Assembly (NCBI GenBank): GCA_031274845.1
Contig: JAISPN010000295.1
Span: forward strand, 1 to 6,412
Length of the DNA: 6,412 nt
Source of the DNA: Acidobacteriaceae bacterium
Lineage (GTDB): Bacteria > Acidobacteriota > Vicinamibacteria > Vicinamibacterales > CAVVIG01
Direction: 5' to 3'
How positions within the stretch are numbered: the stretch's first letter is position 1; every line of letters begins with the position of its first letter. A program made the translations under genes and the position numbers. Below, in pieces: positions 1 through 5,054 of the stretch. The notes beneath the pieces are model-generated. The model saw nothing but the letters and a program-made list of their open reading frames with translations. It was not told the origin of the DNA and made no database searches.

Positions 1-1
1 G

Positions 2-295
2 GCCTACAACGAAGAACATGGCATTACGCCGCAGTCGATTGTCAAAGCGATCGATGCCGTCATCGGCAGCGTGTACGAACGTGATTACATGACACCCGCG
101 CTCGCGATTCGAGAGGGGAGCAAGGTGTTTCGTACCCAGGCCGAACTCGACGAGCATATCGATACACTACAGGCCAGAATGCGTGCCGCCGCCACCAACC
201 TCGACTTTGAGAAGGCGGCCACGCTCAGGGACGACATCAAGCGTCTCCGCTCGCTGGATGCCGGCGGCGCTCCCTGGCCAGCCCGGAGGAACTGA
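2..295 (+). CDS. uvrB: UvrABC system protein B, C-terminal 97 residues (5' truncated by window)
   Basis: UvrB is the damage-verifying helicase-like subunit of nucleotide excision repair; it is loaded by UvrA and recruits UvrC. Only the tail is here, read in frame from base 2. The first residues, AYNEEHGITP, match the conserved end of the UvrB helicase core (YNxxHxITPxxI). After a variable linker, a UVR domain occupies about fragment residues 46-85 (QAELDEHIDTLQARM, then NLDFEKAATLRDDIKRL), with the LDFEKAAxLRD core that contacts UvrC. It ends at a TGA (293-295) after a short Gly/Pro/Arg tail. The ribosome-binding site of mlaE lies in its last codons, so the two genes are probably translationally coupled. 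Identification is from recognised family motifs; the ATPase motifs are outside the window. Confidence 0.95.
   Translation, partial: AYNEEHGITPQSIVKAIDAVIGSVYERDYMTPALAIREGSKVFRTQAELDEHIDTLQARMRAAATNLDFEKAATLRDDIKRLRSLDAGGAPWPARRN
285..290 (+). promoter_or_regulatory. Shine-Dalgarno of mlaE inside the uvrB 3' end
   Basis: GGAGGA ends 9 nt before the GTG at 300 and lies within the last codons of uvrB. It supports GTG 300 as the mlaE start over the upstream in-frame ATG at 183, which would overlap the UVR domain by over 100 nt and add a non-homologous extension, and over the internal ATG at 363. Confidence 0.75.
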
Positions 296-299
296 TCGC

Positions 300-1073
300 G
301 TGCGCTCGCTCATCGAAAGCTGGTTGAAAAAGGTCACGCTCGAAGTGCAGGAATACGTGCGCATGAACGTCGCCGCGTTCCGCGGCATGTTTACGCCACC
401 GTTCTACCGGCACGATATCGTCACGCAGTTTGACGAGATCGGCGTGAAGTCGCTGACCGTCGTCTTGCTGACCGGGTTCTTCACGGGGGCGGTGCTGGCG
501 CTGCAGACGGGGCAGACGCTCGATCAGTTCGGCGCCCGCCCCGTGGTCGGCCAGCTCGTCAGCGCGTCGATGATTCGAGAGCTTGGGCCTGTGCTCGCCG
601 GCTTGATGCTGACCGGCCGTGTCGGGTCCGGCATCGCCGCGGAACTGGGCTCGATGATCGTCACCGATCAGATTAACGCCCTGCGCGCGCTCGGCACCGA
701 CCCGATTCGCAAGCTCGTGGTGCCGCGACTGCTCGCGGGGATTCTCATGACGCCGGTGCTGACCGTCATCTCCGATTTCGTCGGCATCTTCGGTGGCTGG
801 ATCGTGGCGCGCTTTCAGTTGCAGGTGCCAAGCGGGCAATACTGGGCGTCGATTATTCACGCGCTGTATGCGTCGGACATCTGGATGGGGATTCTCAAGC
901 CGTTCGCGCTCGGCTTCGTCATCGTCAGCGTGGCGTGTCACATCGGGATGCGCACGACCGGCGGCACGCAAGGGGTGGGCAAGTCGACGACGACCTCGGT
1001 GGTGGTGGGCTCGGTGGCGGTCATTGCCGTCGACTTCTTCATCACCCGGTTGATTTTCGCGTTGGTCTACTGA
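300..1073 (+). CDS. mlaE: MlaE-family ABC transporter permease (phospholipid transport)
   Basis: This is the inner-membrane permease of the Mla/MCE ABC transporter, which pairs with MlaF (ATPase) and MlaD to move phospholipids between membranes. From GTG 300 it is 257 aa, the usual family length. An N-terminal amphipathic segment (about 1-45) is followed by hydrophobic segments around 50-70, 95-115, 140-170, 195-215 and 232-257. The family signature is clear: RELGPVLAGLMLTGRVGSGI from residue 93, then AAELGSM, and TDQINALRALGTDP (122-135), corresponding to the usual TEQIDALxxLGxDP coupling region. A second conserved block, GGTQGVGKSTTTSVV (221-235), sits before the last helix. The stop is 1 nt before the mlaF ATG. 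The exact start is inferred from the SD and family length. Confidence 0.93.
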   Translation: MRSLIESWLKKVTLEVQEYVRMNVAAFRGMFTPPFYRHDIVTQFDEIGVKSLTVVLLTGFFTGAVLALQTGQTLDQFGARPVVGQLVSASMIRELGPVLAGLMLTGRVGSGIAAELGSMIVTDQINALRALGTDPIRKLVVPRLLAGILMTPVLTVISDFVGIFGGWIVARFQLQVPSGQYWASIIHALYASDIWMGILKPFALGFVIVSVACHIGMRTTGGTQGVGKSTTTSVVVGSVAVIAVDFFITRLIFALVY

Positions 1074-1074
1074 C

Positions 1075-1923
1075 ATGGCGCAACCGAACGCCGTCGCGGT
1101 GGCTGTCGAGACCCCTTCTGCGGATGATGCCGTGGTCGTGGAGTTCAAGCACGTGTACCTGGCGTTTGACGACAAGGTCGTGCTGAAAGACGTGACCTTT
1201 ACGTTACAGGCCGGCCGGACGCTCATCATCCTTGGCGCGAGCGGATCGGGGAAGTCGACGACGCTCAAAATCATCACCGGCCTGCTCAAGCCGGACGGCG
1301 GCGAGGTGTATGTGAACGGCGTGCGCACCGACACGATGAGTGAAACCGCGTTGATGACGACACGAGCCGACCTGGGGATGATTTTCCAGGAAGGCGCGCT
1401 TTTCGACTCGTTGACCGTGCGTGAGAACGTTGGGTACAAACTGTACGAAGAGAGCGAGATGCCGCTCGACGAGGCGAATCGCCGTGTCGAGGAAGTGCTG
1501 GGCTTTGTCGGGCTCGCCGAGCACATCGACAAGATGCCGTCCGTGCTGTCCGGAGGGCAGCGCCGCCGCGTGGCGATTGCGCGCGCGATGGCGTTCAAGC
1601 CGCGCATCTTGCTGTACGACGAGGCGACCACGGGGCTCGATCCGATTACCGCCGTGACGGTGAACGACGAGGTGATCAAGCTGCGCGATTTTGAGAATGC
1701 CAGCTCGATCGTCGTCACTCATCAGTTACGTGACGCGTTCTATGTGGCGACGAAGATGGCCGTGCGGGCTCCCGATGGGCAGGTGCAAATTGTGGATGCC
1801 ACGCCGGACAAAGAACAAGAGACGCTGTTTCTGATGCTGCGCGAGGGGCTGGTCGTCTTCGAAGGCGACGCCCACGCGCTGCGCCGCTCCACCGATTCGT
1901 ACATCAAAACATTTTTATCCTGA
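1075..1923 (+). CDS. mlaF: MlaF-family ABC transporter ATP-binding protein
   Basis: This is the cytoplasmic ATPase that powers the MlaE/MlaD phospholipid transporter; 282 aa. All nucleotide-binding elements are present in order: Walker A GASGSGKST (54-62), Q-loop Q105 in MIFQEGALF (the FQxGALFDSLTVxENV stretch is typical of MlaF), ABC signature LSGGQ (158-162) followed by RRRVAIARA, Walker B ILLYDE (178-183) with catalytic E183, D-loop GLDP (187-190), and switch histidine H216 in VVTHQ. The C-terminal region (about 230-282) carries the usual short MlaF extension (LREGLVVFEG near 255-264). The ATG follows the mlaE TGA by 1 nt and has no good Shine-Dalgarno, suggesting translational coupling. 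The first 20 or so residues are a low-complexity Ala/Val leader and may not be conserved. Confidence 0.94.
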   Translation: MAQPNAVAVAVETPSADDAVVVEFKHVYLAFDDKVVLKDVTFTLQAGRTLIILGASGSGKSTTLKIITGLLKPDGGEVYVNGVRTDTMSETALMTTRADLGMIFQEGALFDSLTVRENVGYKLYEESEMPLDEANRRVEEVLGFVGLAEHIDKMPSVLSGGQRRRVAIARAMAFKPRILLYDEATTGLDPITAVTVNDEVIKLRDFENASSIVVTHQLRDAFYVATKMAVRAPDGQVQIVDATPDKEQETLFLMLREGLVVFEGDAHALRRSTDSYIKTFLS

Positions 1924-1933
1924 ACACATACCT

Positions 1934-2977
1934 ATGCCTCGAACACGTTCATTGGCCTGGTCGGAGTTGAAGATTGGCGTGCTGACCATTGCCGCCATCA
2001 TCGTTGCGGCCGTCACGATTTTCGCCTTCATTGGCGGGAGCGGTTTTTATTGGCAGCGCTATTCGCTGAAGACGCGCTTTACCAACGTCGTCGGCTTGAG
2101 CCCGGGCTCTCCGGTTCGTCTGGCTGGCGTGCTGGTGGGGTCGGTCTCCGAAGTCACGCTCGTCGGCAGTGATATAGACATCACCTTCAAGGTCAATCGC
2201 CGGTACCAGCAGTACATCACCACGTCGTCGGTCGCGCGGCTTGGCGCGGTCTCGCTGCTGGGGCAGAGCGCGGTGGACATTACGCCTGACGGTGGCGGCG
2301 CCACGCCGATTCCCGAGTGGGGATACGTGCCCGCGGGACGAGGGACGGCCGCGCTGTCGGACATGACCGACCAGACCTCGCAGGGAATTAACGATCTGAC
2401 GGCGCTCATTCGCGACGTCCGCGAAGGGCGCGGGTTGGTCGGCAAGCTGATGACCGACGAGGAGCTCTACGCCGAGTTCAACCGCTTCGTGACGAGCGCC
2501 ACGGCGCTCACGCAAGGCCTCCGCGATGGGCAGGGGACGATCGGCAAGTTGATCGCCGATCCGTCGGTGGCGAATTCACTGCAGGGGACGCTGGCCAATC
2601 TCGAAACGATGACGCGTCAGTTGAATGCGGGCGAAGGGAGCCTCGGCACGTTGCTGCACAACGATGCGTTCGCGCGATCGTTGAGCGATGCGACGTCGAA
2701 CATCAACACGCTGCTCAGCTCGGTGAATCGCGGTGAGGGGACGGCGGGGAAACTCATCAACGATCCGGCGGTGTTCAATCAGCTTGACTCGATCACGAAG
2801 CGGCTCGATCAGTTGGTGGCCGGGCTGAACGACGGCAACGGGACCGTGGGGCAACTGCTGAAAGACGGGCAGTTGTATGAGAACATAAATGGCACGATGA
2901 ACGATCTGCGGACGCTCATCGCGAACATCAACAAGGATCCGCGAAAGTACCTGAACATCCGGGTCAGCATCTTCTAG
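1934..2977 (+). CDS. mlaD: MlaD-family MCE-domain protein with a C-terminal 34-residue repeat array
   Basis: This is the MCE subunit of the transporter: anchored in the inner membrane and projecting into the periplasm, where MCE domains form a hexameric ring with a lipid channel. It is 347 aa, much longer than E. coli-type MlaD (about 180 aa). One TM helix lies at about 12-34. The MCE domain spans about 45-118, with FTNVVGLSPGSPVRLAGVLV (49-68) and the pore-loop-like LGAVSLLGQSAVDI (103-116). The C-terminal half holds five copies of a GxGxxGxLxxD motif, beginning at residues 165, 199, 233, 267 and 301, exactly 34 residues apart and separated by helical segments. The protein ends KYLNIRVSIF, a tail type known in MCE proteins of several non-proteobacterial diderms. 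The start lacks a Shine-Dalgarno and lies 10 nt after the mlaF stop, so coupling is likely. Confidence 0.92.
   Translation: MPRTRSLAWSELKIGVLTIAAIIVAAVTIFAFIGGSGFYWQRYSLKTRFTNVVGLSPGSPVRLAGVLVGSVSEVTLVGSDIDITFKVNRRYQQYITTSSVARLGAVSLLGQSAVDITPDGGGATPIPEWGYVPAGRGTAALSDMTDQTSQGINDLTALIRDVREGRGLVGKLMTDEELYAEFNRFVTSATALTQGLRDGQGTIGKLIADPSVANSLQGTLANLETMTRQLNAGEGSLGTLLHNDAFARSLSDATSNINTLLSSVNRGEGTAGKLINDPAVFNQLDSITKRLDQLVAGLNDGNGTVGQLLKDGQLYENINGTMNDLRTLIANINKDPRKYLNIRVSIF
2426..2944 (+). repeat. Five tandem 34-codon (102-bp) repeats in mlaD
   Basis: The GxGxxGxLxxD motif starts at codons beginning 2426, 2528, 2630, 2732 and 2834, always 102 bp apart. The copies read GRGLVGKLMTD, GQGTIGKLIAD, GEGSLGTLLHN, GEGTAGKLIND and GNGTVGQLLKD. 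Copy 3 has N where the others have D. The DNA copies have diverged at third positions and in the linkers, so this is an old protein-level repeat, not a recent DNA duplication. The register ends after copy 5: residue 335 is Asp, not Gly. Confidence 0.85.
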
Positions 2978-2980
2978 GAG
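2976..2980 (+). promoter_or_regulatory. Shine-Dalgarno of the first YtxH-like gene, overlapping the mlaD stop
   Basis: AGGAG, 6 nt before ATG 2987, shares bases with the mlaD TAG stop (2975-2977). It fixes the start of the downstream gene and ties its translation to termination of mlaD. Confidence 0.75.
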
Positions 2981-2986
2981 ATCGAC

Positions 2987-3262
2987 ATGGCAAACGATCA
3001 GAGCGGCGGAGCGGGCAGCATCCTGCTGTCGTTTTTACTCGGTGCCGTCAGCGGCGCCGCGGTGGCGTTGCTGTACGCGCCCACCAGCGGACGCGAGACG
3101 CGTGAGTACCTCGGAGAACGAGCGCGCGAGGGACGTGAGCGTGCGGCCGTCGCCGCCGACCGCGGCCGCGAGATTGTGCAGCAAGGACGCGAAACGATCG
3201 GCAACGCCATCGAGCGCGGGCGTGAAGCCTACCAGCAGGCGCGTGCGCAGGAGCCGGTGTGA
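2987..3262 (+). CDS. YtxH-like small membrane protein
   Basis: A 91-aa protein resembling the YtxH family (general-stress/envelope-associated small proteins of unknown molecular function). Residues 8-30 form one membrane helix rich in Gly/Ala (GAVSGAAVALLYAP), followed by the family hallmark APTSGRETREYL (31-42). The rest is a long, highly charged helix in which the triplet GRE recurs at residues 35, 49, 60, 67 and 78. Few charges before the helix and many Arg after it suggest, by the positive-inside rule, that the charged helix faces the cytoplasm. It sits 9 nt after mlaD and overlaps the next gene by 3 nt, so it is almost certainly in the mla operon. Its role is unknown; a link to the transporter is inferred from position only. 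Confidence 0.8.
   Translation: MANDQSGGAGSILLSFLLGAVSGAAVALLYAPTSGRETREYLGERAREGRERAAVAADRGREIVQQGRETIGNAIERGREAYQQARAQEPV
3249..3253 (+). promoter_or_regulatory. Shine-Dalgarno of the DUF948-like gene
   Basis: AGGAG, 5 nt before GTG 3259, lies inside the end of the preceding gene. The start and stop overlap as GTGA (3259-3262), a standard translational-coupling arrangement. Confidence 0.7.
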
Positions 3263-3672
3263 GCGGACGGGCCGAATTCCTCCTCGGGATCATTGCCGTT
3301 GCGGCCGTTATCCAGGCAGGGGCCCTTGTTGCGGCAGGTCTGCTGGCGTGGCGGCTCGCCCGCCTGATTGAAAAAATCGACCGCGGCGTGCAGCCGATGT
3401 TTGGACACATCGATGCGATCGGGCGTGAAGCGACCCGCGCGGCGGCGCTGGCCACGCGTCAGGTCGAACGTGTCGATCGGTTGTTTGCCGATGTCGTGTC
3501 GCGCGTCGAGGACACGATGAACGAAGTCCAGCGCGCTGTGGCCGAGCCGGCACGTCAGGCCTCGGCGCTCATGGTCGGGTTCCGCGCGGCGCTGGACACG
3601 CTCCGCGATCTCGGTTCACGGCGTGGCCGCAGCCGTGGTCGCGGCGACGACGAAGACACGCTCTTCATCTAA
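3259..3672 (+). CDS. Single-TM coiled-coil protein, DUF948-like
   Basis: A 137-aa protein with a GTG start overlapping the upstream TGA. Residues 7-31 are one strongly hydrophobic helix. From 33 to about 116 the sequence is a long amphipathic helix (WRLARLIEKIDRGVQPMFGH, then VERVDRLFADVVSRVEDTM), resembling DUF948-type proteins that often accompany YtxH proteins. The C-terminus is unusual: a basic Arg/Gly patch (SRRGRSRGRG, 120-129) followed by an acidic end DDEDTLFI. Basic residues just after the helix predict that the coiled coil is cytoplasmic. It ends in tandem TAA stops (3670-3675). Function unknown; family assignment rests on architecture and general resemblance, so is moderate. It could form a membrane scaffold with the adjacent YtxH-like protein. 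Confidence 0.75.
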   Translation: MSGRAEFLLGIIAVAAVIQAGALVAAGLLAWRLARLIEKIDRGVQPMFGHIDAIGREATRAAALATRQVERVDRLFADVVSRVEDTMNEVQRAVAEPARQASALMVGFRAALDTLRDLGSRRGRSRGRGDDEDTLFI

Positions 3673-3728
3673 TAATCCCGCGCGTCCTGACGTCCCGAGG
3701 CGAAGGATGACGCTGACAAAGATCCTGG

Positions 3729-3749
3729 CGCGGCTCTCACAGAGCCGCG
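3729..3749 (+). promoter_or_regulatory. Perfect 9-bp RNA hairpin abutting the RBS of the DHS-like gene
   Basis: Arms CGCGGCTCT (3729-3737) and AGAGCCGCG (3741-3749) pair perfectly around a CAC loop. The 3' arm ends on the first G of the Shine-Dalgarno GGAGGAG (3749-3755). There is no U-tract, so this is not a classic intrinsic terminator. It may modulate ribosome access, block exonucleases at an mRNA processing boundary, or insulate the downstream gene. The structure is seen in sequence; its role is inferred. Confidence 0.55.
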
Positions 3750-3755
3750 GAGGAG
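3749..3755 (+). promoter_or_regulatory. Strong Shine-Dalgarno of the DHS-like gene
   Basis: GGAGGAG lies 10 nt before ATG 3766, the most complete Shine-Dalgarno in the window. It supports ATG 3766, which also matches the usual N-terminus of the family (xGPVSxFIDRHFxHFNAA). Confidence 0.75.
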
Positions 3756-3765
3756 TGTTGCGACG

Positions 3766-4749
3766 ATGTCCAGCGTGCGTGGGCCGGTCTCGACGTTCAT
3801 CGACCGCCATTTTTCCCATTTCAATGCCGCCTCGCTGAAAGAGTCGGCCGATGCGTTCAGCCGTCATGTCAACGGCGGCGGGCACATGCTGCTGGCCATG
3901 GCAGGGGCGATGAGCACGGCGGAACTGGGCATCTCGCTCGCCGAGATGATCCGTCAAGGGAAGATTCACGCGATCTCCTGCACCGGCGCCAACCTCGAAG
4001 AAGACATCTTCAACCTCGTCGCGCACTCGCACTACGAGCGCATCCCGAACTACCGCGAACTCACCGTCAGCGACGAGCAGGCGCTGCTCGAACGTCACCT
4101 GAATCGCGTCACCGATACGTGCATCCCGGAAGAAGAAGCGATGCGCCGGATCGAACGCCTCGTGTTCGAAGAGTGGGCGTCGGCCGAGAAGAAAGGCGAG
4201 CGGCTCTTTCCGCACGAGTTCCTCTACCGCGTCGTTCGAAGCGGCGCGCTCGATTCGTGGTTCGAGATCGATCCGCGAGACAGTTGGGTGGTTGCGGCTG
4301 CGGACGCCGACCTGCCGATTTTCGTGCCGGGCTGGGAAGACTCCACGCTCGGAAATATCTATGCGGCGCACCTGCTCAACGGTCAGCTTCAGTCGCCGCA
4401 TACGGTGAAGAGCGGCATCGAGTACATGATGCGGCTCGCGCAGTGGTATCAGGCCACGAGCGCTGGACGGTCGATCGGCTTTTTTCAGATTGGCGGCGGG
4501 ATCGCCGGCGATTTTCCGATCTGCGTCGTCCCGATGCTCGAACAGGACATGCGGATGAAGAACGTGCCGCTGTGGGGGTACTTCTGTCAGGTCTCTGATT
4601 CCACGACGTCCTACGGCTCGTATTCCGGCGCGGTGCCCAACGAAAAGATCACATGGGGCAAGCTGGCGCCGGACACACCGAAGTTCGTCATCGAATCCGA
4701 CGCGACCATTGTCGTTCCGCTCGTCTTTGCGCGCGTCCTCGGATGGTAG
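3766..4749 (+). CDS. Bacterial deoxyhypusine synthase-like protein
   Basis: A 327-aa member of the deoxyhypusine synthase (DHS) superfamily, in the bacterial 'DHS-like' branch; length and full-length motifs fit. Eukaryotic/archaeal DHS moves the aminobutyl group of spermidine to a lysine of eIF5A using NAD; bacteria lack eIF5A, so the substrate here is unknown, possibly a polyamine (some bacterial homologues make homospermidine). NAD-site-like segments are AGAMSTAELG (46-55) and SCTGANLEED (71-80, compare TAGGVEED in DHS). GWEDSTLGNIYA (189-200) and FFQIGGGIAGDFPICVVPML (239-258) are branch hallmarks. The catalytic region SGAVPNEKITWGK (287-299) retains equivalents of human E323, W327 and imine-forming K329 as E293, W297 and K299. 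The human K287-H288 pair is replaced by G248-D249, and D316 by Y286. Chemistry on an amine is plausible but substrate recognition must differ. Confidence 0.9.
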   Translation: MSSVRGPVSTFIDRHFSHFNAASLKESADAFSRHVNGGGHMLLAMAGAMSTAELGISLAEMIRQGKIHAISCTGANLEEDIFNLVAHSHYERIPNYRELTVSDEQALLERHLNRVTDTCIPEEEAMRRIERLVFEEWASAEKKGERLFPHEFLYRVVRSGALDSWFEIDPRDSWVVAAADADLPIFVPGWEDSTLGNIYAAHLLNGQLQSPHTVKSGIEYMMRLAQWYQATSAGRSIGFFQIGGGIAGDFPICVVPMLEQDMRMKNVPLWGYFCQVSDSTTSYGSYSGAVPNEKITWGKLAPDTPKFVIESDATIVVPLVFARVLGW

Positions 4750-4787
4750 ACGGTCAATCTGGTCGTTTGGTCAGTGGGTGAGTGGTT

Positions 4788-5054
4788 ATGAAGGACGAGA
4801 AGCTCTTGATTGTGATGGCTGCCGCTCTTGGGGCGGTGGCTGGAGGCGTGGCGGGATACTTCCTGCTCACGGAGAAGGGGCAACAATCGCTCCGCTCGGT
4901 ACGACCACGGCTGGATGCACTCGCCCACGAACTTGGTGGCGTGCAGCGGTCACTGCACGGCGTGACCGACGCGGCCCGCAGCGGCTGGCAACTCCTCGAC
5001 GAGTTCGTGAGCCATACGAACGAGCACCGCTCGCGCTCGTCCGTCACGCACTAG
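4788..5054 (+). CDS. Second YtxH-like small membrane protein
   Basis: An 88-aa protein starting at ATG 4788; the in-frame GTG at 4782 is less likely because the only SD-like stretch (GGTGAG, 4777-4782) is correctly placed for the ATG. Residues 6-28 form a Gly/Ala-rich membrane helix (ALGAVAGGVAGYFLL) with small-residue spacing G15, G19, G23 that favours helix packing. TEKGQQSLR (29-37) matches the region after the helix in YtxH-like proteins. The remainder is a shorter amphipathic helix (LDALAHELGGVQRSL) with a Ser/Arg/His tail. It follows the DHS-like gene by 38 nt, probably in the same transcript. Function unknown. It is not a close copy of the first YtxH-like protein, sharing only architecture. 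Its TAG stop overlaps the hydrolase stop. Confidence 0.7.
   Translation: MKDEKLLIVMAAALGAVAGGVAGYFLLTEKGQQSLRSVRPRLDALAHELGGVQRSLHGVTDAARSGWQLLDEFVSHTNEHRSRSSVTH

Noticed and set aside
183..299. Upstream ATG extension of mlaE
   Set aside because: It would overlap the uvrB UVR-domain coding sequence and add a residue stretch unlike MlaE. GTG 300 has a well-placed GGAGGA and gives the normal length.
963..986. P-loop-like GxxxxGKS match in MlaE (GTQGVGKS)
   Set aside because: It lies in the conserved loop before the last membrane helix of MlaE permeases, where a GVGxxTTxxVV pattern is normal. The real nucleotide-binding site is in MlaF.
237..1718. A 493-codon open frame on the - strand opposite mlaE and mlaF
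   Set aside because: The + strand genes carry complete, recognisable family motifs. The antisense protein is Arg/His/Ser-rich low complexity with no recognisable domain, as expected of a GC-rich shadow frame.
2330..2337. Palindrome CCCGCGGG
   Set aside because: An isolated 8-bp GC palindrome inside mlaD; expected by chance at this base composition.
3729..3749. Hairpin as an intrinsic terminator of the mla operon
   Set aside because: No run of T follows on the + strand; the next bases are the Shine-Dalgarno of the next gene.
3616..4401. A 261-codon open frame on the - strand opposite the DHS-like gene
   Set aside because: It mirrors the codon bias of a well-supported gene and shows no domain; treated as a shadow.
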